From: Notospermus geniculatus
Taxonomy: Eukaryota; Nemertea; Pilidiophora; Heteronemertea; Lineidae
Direction: 5' to 3'
NCBI GenBank assembly: GCA_002633025.1
Contig: NMRB01001034.1
Coordinates: 166,509-230,508 of the forward strand
Length of the DNA stretch: 64,000 bases
The position numbers and the translations under genes are program-made. Below are positions 1 to 10,000 of the stretch, piece by piece. How positions within the stretch are numbered: the first letter of the stretch is position 1; the number at the start of each line of letters is the position of its first letter. Under the pieces are notes generated by a model. It did no database searches. It had not been told where the DNA came from and saw only the letters and a program-made list of their open reading frames with translations.

Positions 1-82
1 TGTGGTTCTGACCTTTGAACCCAAAATTCAAATCTTTCACCATTTTGACTCTTTAGTTCTGAACTGTAAATGATCTCTTTAG

Positions 83-391
83 TCTTAAAGGGACTAGGAA
101 TATTTTTTCAAGCTTCGGTTATTACAAAATGCAGTTCACACCATGGAGCATTCACCACGTCACTGGGAACCTAATCAACATAATAGAGTACAAGCTCGCT
201 CCATACAATACATACAGCGAGAGGTTCCCAGTGACGTGGTGAATGCTCCATGGTGTGGTGATGACTGATTTGTCTGGGTGCCAGTAATTAACACTTAATT
301 GAAAAAGTGAATTGACGGTGGGAATTTATCATGAAAGACTAGCATTTTGTAATAACGGAAGCTTGAAAAAATTTTCCTAGTCCCTTTAAGA
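83..391. repeat. Nested inverted repeat (foldback/MITE-like)
   Basis: Outer arms of about 50 bp (83-132 and 342-391) are near-perfect reverse complements. An inner pair of 36-bp arms (137-172 and 222-257) is perfect. The whole forms a two-tier hairpin of about 310 bp. No coding potential is visible. It is most likely a non-autonomous DNA transposon, or one inserted in another. No target-site duplication could be fixed at the ends. Confidence 0.75.
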
Positions 392-984
392 ATCTCCGCC
401 CATTTCGGCTCAGTTTGAACCCTAGTAAACACCAAACAACCATCAAGTAACTTTGCCACCTTGGCTCTTAACTTCAAACCCTAAAAAAATCTTCTGAGTA
501 CTGTTAAATATTCCCCCATTTCCGCTTTGTGAAACAGACAACGTCTTTTGCATTTCAAAGCAGATTCTCCTATTCTGACGTGATTGAAATCTCTGTCTTC
601 ATGCTGATTGCAACCCACGAAAAAAAAATACCTCCGAGACGAACATTGTATCTTTCACTTAATACTCATTGTCATTATCTTGATTCTTGTGAAAAAAACT
701 TTTCAATTTCAATTTTTCCTCCTGATCTTACCAGCATCAAACCTGACTAGATACTTTGAAATATACCTCAGTCAGCATTGCCAATTTCAGAATTGTGCTT
801 TCATCAGGGTACACCTTTACTGAGATGAGCTCCGAAGGTCGTTTTTCACGATACATGAATGGTTTCAAATCCTGCTGAGGTTTGATTTTCATCTGCTGAC
901 TCATCAACTTGTATCAAGAATTCTGTGTTGTATTGTAAGATGTTGCAGTCTAAATTAGCTTCATTTTAAATTTCATTCAAATGT

Positions 985-1600
985 GAGTTTTTAGCTCACC
1001 AGTGAGCTATAATAGTTGTCATGCTGTGTCCGTAGTCTGTTGTCGTCGTCGTCCCAGTGAACGACAAATCAGTTGTCCGGGAGCCCGGGACAACCGATTT
1101 TCCCAAACGGACAAGTCATTTCCTCCAATCAGTTGTCCGTGGACAACTACCCTGAGAGCCCGCTTTAATGATCTATTCTAACACCTAGGCCTGCAGACAA
1201 TCAGCATTTGACGTGGACAACCAACTTCTGGAATTCAGGTTGCCCATGGACAACCAGCAAAAAAAACTGATTTGTTGTCCTCTCTGTTAGCAGGGCACGT
1301 TTCGTAACTGCTGGTGCTGTTGATCTGAAACTTGGTACACACCCCTCGGTCAGTTGACCTATGAGAGACCAAGTTGCGGTCCGATTCGATTCTTGGCTTA
1401 GCCACCAGATGGCCAAGACAAAAAACACAAAAAATGCAATAACTCCTGAACTAACAACTGGATCATCTCCAAATTTTTATCATAGGTGTATCTTATTAGG
1501 ATACATAACATATATAACAGGTTTTTGATTTGACCTACTTTTCAAGGTCACAGAGGTCAAGTTGTGCAAACACAGTAGCTCCTAGTAGACGTTAACTGCC
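985..1600 (+). repeat. Composite dispersed repeat with TTTTTAGCTCACCAGTGAGC start
   Basis: The left part (985-1050) has a short stem, AGCTCACCAGTGAGCT, then a TCG run. The right part (1283-1590) matches 4300-4600 and 18965-19150, starting GTTAGCAGGGCACG and running through a CTTGGTACA motif to an AGGTCA cassette. Between them, about 1065-1280 looks like a nested insertion, because GACAAATCAGTTG near its start is the reverse complement of sequence near 1267-1279 and the other copies lack it. Confidence 0.6.
1531..1559 (+). promoter_or_regulatory. AGGTCA half-site cassette (DR3 plus everted half site), copy 1
   Basis: TGACCT at 1531 is followed 8 bases later by AGGTCA (1545-1550), then CAG, then AGGTCA (1554-1559). 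Two AGGTCA half sites with a 3-base spacer match the DR3 arrangement known for VDR/RXR-type nuclear receptors. The match is seen directly; binding is inference. The cassette is part of a repeat and may be functionless. Confidence 0.35.
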
Positions 1601-2031
1601 GTACCTGCCTGCAAGTACTTGAAAAATGAAACCACCAGTTATAGCAATAGAGAAAAACATCCCTCTAATATATGCCAAGTTCAATTCAGTTTAAAACATC
1701 AGTAACATCTTGGTGAACACATGCGGAACGGCTCAAAATGTTTTTCTACTGGCTCGTATTTGAAGAGCTTCCAGACCCGAAGGCTAAAAATGTAGATGCA
1801 TCCAGTTGGAGGAAAAAAACTCCTCCTGTATTTGTGCGAGGTGAAGTTTCAGTGGTAAACTTACCGTGAAATTTATGCTTTGTGTTGCTGTTTGGCTGTT
1901 GGTGGTATACGCCAACCACTTGAAATGTACAACCGTGTAGGTACAGTTTGTGTCAATTTCTTTCGTGCGTAGATTTTAATCTCTCGTTTTGTGAATACTC
2001 ACCAATTCCAAACAGTTATCAAATTTGATGG

Positions 2032-2210
2032 AATAGGCCATACCCGTTCCATCAGTGGGGGAAGTGTTAAATTCATGTGAGCGCTTGGGGAATTAATGAT
2101 GTCATACCCGTTCGAGTGGCGTTATGACATCATTTCGTCACATGGCGTTGCCAGCGTCGCAGATGACGCGATGGCAATCTCGGTGACGCGATGATGTCAA
2201 AAGGCCTGAA
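2032..2210 (+). repeat. Dispersed repeat, copy 1 (inverted partner at 15922-16080)
   Basis: The segment runs from AATAGGCCATACCCGTTC to GATGATGTCAAAAGGCCT. It matches the reverse complement of 15922-16080 with substitutions, sharing the CAGTGGGGGAA, GAGCGCTTGGGG and GTGACGCGATGATGTCA parts. It is probably a MITE. No protein is encoded. Confidence 0.6.
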
Positions 2211-2227
2211 GAGGGTACCGTCAAATG

Positions 2228-2420
2228 TTGGGGGCGTTTAGACGGGAGGAACAAGACCACATGCGATCCAATCATATCAGAATGTGGCTCTTTATTTTTC
2301 CCGTCTAAACGTAAACCAATCTGGCCCTAGGTGGACATTGCAATCCGGATTCTAAGTGGACCACCGAAAGAGGTGGTCCACTTCTTATGAATGCAGATTG
2401 GTCCAGATAAGGCTGGATCG
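2228..2420. repeat. Cluster of short hairpins
   Basis: CGTTTAGACGGGA at 2230 pairs with TCCCGTCTAAACG near 2299. AAGTGGACCACC near 2355 pairs perfectly with GGTGGTCCACTT six bases later. CCAATCTGG near 2318 also recurs inverted near 2396. A related GTCTAAAC/ATGTGGCT segment occurs at 2640-2700. The set is consistent with degenerate MITEs. Confidence 0.5.
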
Positions 2421-3030
2421 AAATTGCCCATCAAAATGCAAACAAGACCCAAATGCAGATTAATTTTACCTGGGCGCATGTGCATTGGTGTAAACTTTCT
2501 ACCTCCATCAGTCCAGCAAGTATGGTGAGTTCCACACGCTCAGTTTGAAGTCGGAGTGCGTCATGTGCATCCTGGTCAAAATGAGTCTTGTAAACTTGTG
2601 CACATCCTGAAGACCACATCCATGACATCTGGCTTTGAATGTGGGTCGATCGGATCAGATCAGATCGAAATGTGGCTTTTTGCTCTGTCGTCTAAACAGC
2701 CCTGTTCAGTATATTACCCCGGTTTTTGCTCGGTTATCTTGTGGCAGCGTTGCTCAATCTAAAATTGGAACAGGGTGTAGTTGAAACAGATTTGAGATAA
2801 ACTACTCGGCTAGCCATCTTGGCAGCATCTTAATGTTCCAGCCAATTAACTTGCTCAATCATCTCTGCATACGACCAATTTGTCCATTTGTTGGAGAAAA
2901 AAACGTTTCTGAAATTGTTCTGAATGATTTATTGTGAGTCACTGAACTCAGGTAATGTTTGAAAATGCATTGAATATTTTGATAAATCACTGAGATGAAC
3001 CTGTCATAAGAGTGGCTTTTGTATGTTATA

Positions 3031-3215
3031 GTACAGTGAAACCTCTGTATTAAGGACACCTTCGGGACTGGTAATTATGTCCTTAATTGAGAGGTGTCCT
3101 GACTATAGAGGTTGAAATGAATAGAAATGATCAATTTGGGACTGAACTTCGGTGTCCTTGTAGGTGTCTTTCTGGCAGAGGTGTCCGTTGAGGGAGGTTC
3201 CACTGTAGCTGTAGA
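3031..3215 (-). mobile_element. Pogo/Tigger-like MITE, copy 1
   Basis: The ends are CAGTGAAACCTC and, inverted, GAGGTTCCACTG, flanked by TA on both sides, as expected for Tc1/mariner-pogo elements. The interior carries GGACACC motifs that recur at 7566-8370, 17785-17885, 26560-26720 and 42533-42851. It is too short to encode a transposase, so it is non-autonomous. The superfamily assignment rests on terminal bases and the TA flanks. Confidence 0.6.
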
Positions 3216-3264
3216 ACATGAAATATTAACAGATTTCTTAAGTGAAAGACATACTAATAGCTTC

Positions 3265-3365
3265 CTACCAGACTGAATCCACGGACCCTCGCATAAGGCA
3301 TCAATCACCGACACTCTGGGGCAGCACGCCCTGACCACTAGGCCAAATTCCCACGTTGTAGTAGC
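3265..3365 (-). repeat. tRNA-like SINE head
   Basis: On the minus strand, GGCCTAGTGGTCAGG resembles a tRNA A-box region, and GGTCCGTGGATTCAGTC lies where a B box would be. Spacing is tRNA-like but no clean cloverleaf can be drawn. It is probably a decayed tRNA-derived SINE rather than a working tRNA gene. Confidence 0.35.
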
Positions 3366-3837
3366 TGTAGTTACACCTGAGCGAGAAGTCCAGGTTTTTT
3401 GGTCCGGACTCGAGAAAAGTCTGGGTTTCTCCAACAGAACACTAACTTACTGTAGAATACAAATCCAATTAGTACGAAACCCAGCGATCTCAGGTGAATT
3501 CGGAAGTCACATCCATGGGCCACTCAGTGTCACAACACATGTAATTATCGCAGTGCCATCTGTCGCCGGGTCTAGAACTAAGATAATTGCGCTTACACCT
3601 GAAGTAGAAGTCTGGGTCAAGTCCGGACTGGGAGTCCAGACTTCATCTAGACCCACTCAAGTTATCCGGGATTAGGAAGTCCAGACTTCGCCCCTGCCAT
3701 CAAAGAGGTTGTAGGTCCAGTCTGCGGTATAATACCGTACCAGAAGCTTCATGAGGTATAGTGCCTGGGCACACACTGGAGGTGCGTTTTAGTGCTGCTA
3801 TGGTCGAGATACTCCCCCAAATGTTGTCCAAACCCAC

Positions 3838-4225
3838 CACGCCGCACTGGCCCTGATAGCAGAGTGGTTATCTTGTCCGCTCAGCAAGCGGCAGGTTCCG
3901 GGTTGAATCTAGCCCGGGTTATATGGGATTTCACTCCCAGCTCTTCACGTCCGTCGCATGGGACAGTAAGCCGTGGTGCATTGTACCTTGTTTCTTTACA
4001 AGGGCAAGTAAAAGACCCCATCCAAGTGGGGAACATGATATCAGTTACCAGACAACTGTGCCATCTAGGCTAAGCGGCGTGAACCACGTTTCACGCCGCG
4101 CATGCGTCTTTGTGCGAGCAGTGTTCTTAAAAAGGTTCAGTCTAACTGGGTTTTGGAGATTACCAGGGCCAATGCCATCATTGGCCCTGATGGAGAAATC
4201 AAATACAAATACAAATACACTGCAC
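3838..4225 (+). mobile_element. tRNA-derived SINE, copy 1 (interrupted)
   Basis: The head resembles a tRNA: an A-box-like TAGCAGAGTGGT, an anticodon-like stem CCGC-TCAGCAA-GCGG, and a B-box-like GGGTTGAATCTAG. The body has CCCATCCAAGTGGGGAAC. The tail (4168-4225) has ACCAGGGCCAAT, GGCCCTGATGGA and ends in AAATAC repeats. About 110 bases with a GGCGTGAA/TTCACGCC hairpin (4075-4100) separate body and tail and look like a later insertion. Seven other copies lie in the window. Confidence 0.75.
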
Positions 4226-4284
4226 CGGAAGTCCGAACATTGGGAGCTCGAACACAGCAAAATCCGTTCCACACCAAGTGTGGA

Positions 4285-5230
4285 AANCCGTCGTCGTCGT
4301 TGTCCGTTAGCAGGGCACGTTTTGTAACCGCTGGAGCTATTGATCTGAAACTTGGTACATATATACCCCTAGGTCAGATGACCTATGACACCAAGTTTCG
4401 GTTCGATTCGACTCTCAGCTTGGCCACCAGGTGGCGGAAACCAAAAACACAAAAAGTGCAATAACTCCTGAACTAATGAATGGATCTTCTCCAAATTTTT
4501 ATCATAGGTGTATCTAATAAGGATACATAACATATATAACGGGTTTTTGATTTGACCTACTTTTCTAGGTCACAGAGGTCAAAGTTCGACAAAAGTGACG
4601 AACCTGCCCCAGTTTGTCATTATTTCACTGAGTGACTTCATATTTTGCATAAACATGCATTGGAGGGGTACCTTTAAAAATACCAAGTTTCGGCCCGATT
4701 GGACATCCAGTATGGTCGCCAGGTGGCGTAACCTGAAAATCAAGTAAGTGCTATTACTCGGGAACGACTTGATGCAGAGTGCTCAAATTTGATATTTACC
4801 TCCCTCTAGATGACCTTTACATGCACGTCAAATTTCGGCCTGATTTGAATTCAAACAAGGCCACCAGGTGGCGTAACCCAAAAATCATCAAAGTGCGGTA
4901 ACTCAGGAACGCCTTAACCCAAAGCGGTCCAATGTGCTGTGTGGCTCCCTGCAGATGACCTTTATGTCCATCTGACGTTTCGGCCTGATCGGGCATCCAA
5001 TATGGCCACCAGGTGGCGTAACCCGAAAATCATCAAAGTGCTGTAACTCAGGAACGACTTGACCCAAAGCGTTCCAATGTGCTATGTGGTCCCCTGCAGA
5101 TGACCTTTATGTGCATGTGAATTTCCGGCCCGATCAGACATCCAATATGGCCGCTAGGTGGCATAACCCCCAAATCATCGAAGTCCTACCTGGGAATGAC
5201 TCATAACTGATATGTACCTCCCTCTGTCAT
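4285..5230 (+). repeat. Tandem repeat array, 145-bp monomers with CTCF-like boxes
   Basis: The word AGGTGGCGTA or a variant begins at 4721, 4866, 5011 and 5156, exactly 145 bases apart each time. A further copy at 4429 is two periods earlier (292 bases). Monomers share GTAACTCAGGAACGACTTG, GATGACCTTTA and CGGCCYGATY. The centre of each monomer reads close to GGCCACCAGGTGGCG, similar to the CTCF core consensus. Single or partial relatives occur at 1290-1560 and 18965-19640. No protein is encoded. Confidence 0.85.
4553..4581 (+). promoter_or_regulatory. AGGTCA half-site cassette, copy 2
   Basis: The arrangement matches copy 1: TGACCT at 4553, AGGTCA at 4567-4572, spacer CAG, AGGTCA at 4576-4581. 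It lies at the left edge of the 145-bp array. Confidence 0.35.
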
Positions 5231-5732
5231 TGGACTATTATGTCCAACCCGGTGAGCACATGGTCCATGGACCATTTCATTCATTCTTGCAATTGAAAAA
5301 CGTCCATGCCAATATGGCCGTATGAATTTTTAGGATCTATGAGGAAAAAAACGCCCCCTTAGGCCTATTGACACCGTCTCTGCGTTACCACGCGCACTGT
5401 CAACATATCTCTTCATATTTGCTGGTCTTCCCTGCAAAAGAGTCCATTTAGTTGGACTCATGGAAATCGAATTTGGACTCCTCATTTTCAAGCAATCTGA
5501 CGCAAAAAGAGTCCACTTGAAAAAAATGGACTCATGAAAAAAAATCCTTAATGCTACCACTGTGGGGCCTGCAAGGCTCCTGCAATCTGGGACCTGTGTG
5601 ACCAAACAAACTTTGCCAAACTTGCCATCGTGAATACTGCTGTTAAATGGTGAAAAACAATGAATACTGCTGATAAATATGTGAATTTATCAAATAAAGA
5701 CTGCATGTACTGTAGAACATTATATTTGACTC

Positions 5733-6043
5733 TTAAAGGTGCTCTAGTTCGAATTGTAAACATTACGGTTTGTTTATTTACATGGTTGATTATAATAGTT
5801 ATTTTTCCTCGGACAGGTTGCAGCACCATGTATACCAAAACATTAATGTTATCTACTTGGATATCTATCTTGATAAATACCGGTATTCTTGTAACTGAAA
5901 TATATTTATGATTTTACGCTCAAAAACAAACAGAAAGTTGTGAAAGGCGAGATTTAATTCGATTTTATCTGATTTGTTAGTACCAGAAGTTGACAATAGG
6001 TGGCACACGGTAATGTTTACAATTCGAACTAGAGCACCTTTAA
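5733..6043. mobile_element. TTAA-bounded MITE (piggyBac-like ends), copy A
   Basis: Terminal inverted repeats of about 36 bp begin AGGTGCTCTAGTTCGAATTG and end with its reverse complement. They are flanked on both sides by TTAA (5733-5736 and 6040-6043). TTAA duplication is the hallmark of piggyBac insertion. The 311-bp element has no transposase and would be mobilised in trans. Confidence 0.7.
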
Positions 6044-6853
6044 CATGTTTAAGGCATCTTGTGACAGCTGTGCAAACAAATAAAACCTGGCCCACTTGTG
6101 GGAGGATTTATAAGGTATTTTGTGATAAACATTTTGAGGATAATTCATATACATTATTAAACCACATAAGAATCATCCTTGTAGTAACGTTGACTGTCAA
6201 CATTTCTGTTTGTTTTGTTTTGTTGCAAGATTAATAGGTTGTCTGTCCTAAATGTGCAATCATAAGACCATGAAACTCAAGCATTACAAGAAATTTAGCT
6301 GTCCTGATCATTGCATTTTAATTTAATATATTTCTTCTATGATCGATGATCACGAGATTTTTGGGAAGGTCTGACTGTCAAGTTGGACTTCACGTAGAAA
6401 CCTGTAGTACTGTGTGCCTGCTCTTCGTAAGGCCATACTAATTTTATTGTTAGTTTTACGGATCTTCACTCACCAAAAGTGGCATGCTGCTGGCGAAAAA
6501 AAAAAATAAAGCGAAGAGTTGAACTGCTTTAATGGTTAACCCAAGCTTCTGTTAGAATTCTGTTCTTGTTTGTTCTGTTTCTTCTTCTTCATTTCAGATA
6601 ATCACCTCCCTCTTCAGTCCTAGTGTATGTAGGCCCCACCTCTCCTCAATCCTTTAACATGATTAAACTCTTTTACTTCAAAAACTCCACACACACAAAC
6701 AAACAAACAAACTCTTGTCAAATTTCAGTAGGTTGCTAAATTTGTACATAGTTGAACCTTTATGGTTGATTCCTTTATGCTTGAACTGATACAGTTGTTT
6801 TCATTCAGTTATCCCCCTCATATTCTCATCATCTGTGTTGGTTATACTTCTAG

Positions 6854-7008
6854 CTACACCCATGACATTGAAGCCGTCAGCTGTGATGAGTTGTTTGTCG
6901 ACTGCACAGAATTACTCACGACGACTGGCGCCACCCCACTGGAATTTGCTGCACTCGTGCGGGAGGAAATCGAGGAAAAGACGGGATGCACTGCGTCTGC
7001 TGGCCTTG
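6854..7008 (+). CDS. REV1: REV1 exon a: palm, catalytic SCDE
   Basis: It follows a TTCTAG acceptor and begins with the last base of a codon, then YTHDIEAVSCDELFVDC. The Asp-Glu pair of SCDE supplies catalytic carboxylates in Y-family enzymes. It ends at ASAGLG with donor GTATGT, phase 1. Being interrupted on the left, it proves that upstream exons exist. Confidence 0.93.
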
Positions 7009-10000
7009 GTATGTCATATGTGATGGTGCTGCTGAAAATTCTATAGGCCTACTCACGTTCTCCTATGACTAAATTCTCTTCAGCAGCATAGGACCGGCCA
7101 GCCTGTGGTTCCCACGGAAATGCAGAAGCCCGGGTTTTAGGGGCCAAAAAGTTGGGTCCTGAGATTTCTGTAAATCTGCAATAAAAATGGGAGGGCCAGG
7201 GGTAAGATCATTCGGGACCAGCATTAAAACTAAAAACTTTTTAGTGAAGACCTTGAAAACTGGTTGATGCTGTTATTATAAGTTACCTCTACTGTAACAT
7301 TCAGCGCGAAAGTTGTTGAACTGCAGTTAGCTGTGCACAAACACGGCAGGTAGAACTTGAGTGACTGAGGGACAACAGTGGACTGCATTCATTTTGTGAG
7401 TCCTCGTTTCTATTTCAGGAGCCAATATCCTGTTGTCCCGCCTCGCCACAAGGGTCGCTAAACCAAATGGACAGTACCTGTTACCAGTCGGGGAGGAGCA
7501 GAGTTTCATGCGGAAACAGGTCGTCAGAGATTTACCTGGTGAGGTTTAGTTGATGTGTATGCAATTACAGTAGAACCTCATCCCTGTAGGGGCCTGTCAC
7601 ACTGAAGTAGTTCTCAAAACGTCCTGCCCCGTCCTATAAAAATTGTAAAACGGGCTAGAACGTGTAACCCTTGGCCAAATAATGCATCGATGTTCTGGAG
7701 CGCCATTCCCGTCTAAGAAGTTCGTAAAAAGACTGTAAAAAGTTGCCGCTACGTCCACTCCGTTTGCACACGGTTTGAGCCTGTTTGGCAAAATTTTCAA
7801 GAACGTACTGAGAACTAGCTCAGTGTGATTGGGGTATTAACGGATGCCTCTGGCTGGTGGACTCCAGCCTGGGAACGCCTCTCCCTGGAGGACTCAGCCT
7901 GGGGAATGCCTCTGCGTGAGGACTCCAACCTGGGGATACCTCTGTGTGAGGACTCCAACCTGAGGAACGCCTCTGCCTGGAGGACTCCAGTCTGGGGATG
8001 CCTCAGCCTCTGTCTGGAGGACTCCAACCTGGGGACACCTCTGCCATGAGGATTTCAGTCTGGGGATGCCTCTGCCTGAGGACTTCAGCCTGGGAACGCC
8101 TCTGCCTGGAGGATTCCAGCCTGGGACACCTGTGCCTGGAGGACTCCAGCCTGGGGACGCCTCTGCCTGGAGGACTCCAGTCTGGGGATGCCTTTGCCTG
8201 GAGGACTCCAACCTGGAGATGTCTTTGCCTGGAGGACTTCAGCCTGTGGACTCCTCTGCCTGGAGGATATGTCTCTATAAAGATCACAAACTTCGTATCC
8301 AAATTTGTTGTTTCTATTTATTTTGACCTCTGTAATTGGGACACCTCCCAATTAAGGACATCATCTTTTGGATGACCTTAGTGGTAAGCTGATGAACCCA
8401 AACCAAAGGTCCTGAAACATTTCGTTTTAGATTTAGTTGCACTGAAATTGACCTCAAAAATTGCATCCAAGCTTTCAGATATCAAAATTTTTTGATTGGT
8501 ACTTGTTGGCATAAGATTTATAGCCGTGGTTACACTACATAAAATCCCCGGTTTTTTTGTGGTCACACCTATGAATTACCGGGCTTCAAGAAACCCATGT
8601 CTGAAAAACACGGGTCTTTGAGACACGGCAATCTCACCGTACTTTTCGAAATCCCCGTGTTATCGTTAGTTCTTCGCACGGTGACAGATGGCGCAGCCAT
8701 TAAATGACGTCATTTTCACGCCTCCGACAATGTGTGCCAATTCAGAAATGACCGAAGAGTCAATGTTTGCAGCGCAACTGTCGCCGGGCTTCTTAACTAC
8801 AGTGTAGTAGTGTGGCCTCTTCCCGGGATTTTCGTACACACGGGTCTGGAAAAACACGGGTATTTTCAACAGGTGTAACCTTAGCTTATGTTTATCAGGT
8901 GGTAATTGAGATGTTTACTTCAGGTGTTGGGTGGTCGACATCCCAGCGACTTGAAGCGATGAATGTCAAAACCTGCGCCGATCTCCAAGCTCTCTCATTG
9001 GAGCGCCTTCAACAAGAGTTTGGCCCAAAGACTGGCGCCTCCCTCTATAAGTTCTGCCGCGGCCAGGATGATCGGCCAATCAAAATGGAGAAGGAGAGGA
9101 AGTCCGTGTCGGCTGAAGTGAATTATGGGATCCGATTTAAAGAGGTAATGTTTTGTTTCAGCGATAGTGTTTCACCAGTATTTCTGCTTAAGGGTTATGA
9201 AAACTGACTCGAAATCTCGAATTTTTGATGCAAAAAATCTGAGTAACTGCACACTGAATTGAGAAAATAGGGCTCGGGGCACCTTCTTATGACGGTTCCT
9301 GAGGGCCCCGAGCCTTATTTTCCCAATTCTTTGTGCAGTTACTCAGATTTTTTTGCGTCAAAAATTCGAGATTTCAAGTAACATTACATAACCCTTAAGA
9401 ATTTCATAAAAGAATGGGAGGGGAGGGCCGTTTTCCATGTTTGCACTTCTGGCAAAGATACAGACGATTCTCAAATTTGCTGATCTGCACACTTCCGCCG
9501 AAATCTCAATCAAAACCTCAATCTGAAACCAGCTGACGTGACGCCGTCCATAGTTCAGCAATGGTCGAGTCTGACGCAACATCTTTGACATCACTGTCGT
9601 GGGGTTGTCTGCATTACGTCATTCAGTTTCAGACTAAGGTTGTGGTTGAGATTTTGGCGGAAGTGCGCAGGTCTTTGTCGTTTACATCAATTTGAGAACA
9701 GTCTATTAAGGGTACGTTTCATCAATATGGCATTTTGTGTTCCAGAACAGTGACATGGTGACCTTCATCGATGGCCTCTCCAAAGAAGTGGAGAAGAGGC
9801 TCAACGCTGTTTTAGTCAAGGGCCGTACGATCACGCTGAAGTTAAAGGTCCGCAGCAAGGGGGCACCCGTGGAAACATCAAAATTTATGGGTATGCACAA
9901 ATTTCTTCATGTTCAGGCTCTCTTACGGCCCTAAAATTCCTAGAATTCCTACTTTTTTTTCAATCTCCCTAAAATCCCTAATTTTACATCCATTTTGGGC

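Larger units (their letters stand above)
1..6853 (+). other. Sequence upstream of the first recognised REV1 exon (probable intron)
   Basis: No exon is recognisable here. The first REV1 exon at 6854 starts in mid-codon and inside the palm domain, so earlier exons must lie to the left of the window or have escaped notice. This stretch is therefore most simply a large REV1 intron. It holds the repeats listed separately. Runs such as 400-980, 1600-2030, 5230-5700 and 6050-6850 show nothing identifiable apart from short simple repeats, for example the ACAAAC run near 6690-6712. Confidence 0.5.
7566..8370 (+). mobile_element. Pogo-like MITE, copy 2, enlarged by a nested MITE and a minisatellite
   Basis: TACAGTAGAACCTC at 7566 is the expected pogo-like left end. 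It is followed by a nested hairpin element (7594-7832) and a 31-bp tandem array (7855-8270). The usual interior resumes at 8270-8365, with the wording GTTTCTATTTATTTTGACCT and ATTAAGGACATC. No right-hand terminal repeat is visible. It lies in the REV1 intron between exons b and c. Confidence 0.5.

Noticed and set aside
7825-8375. Several overlapping open frames on both strands rich in PGG/SLED or SSRQR words
   Set aside because: They are translations of the 31-bp minisatellite in several frames; no codon bias or splice context, and they lie in a REV1 intron.
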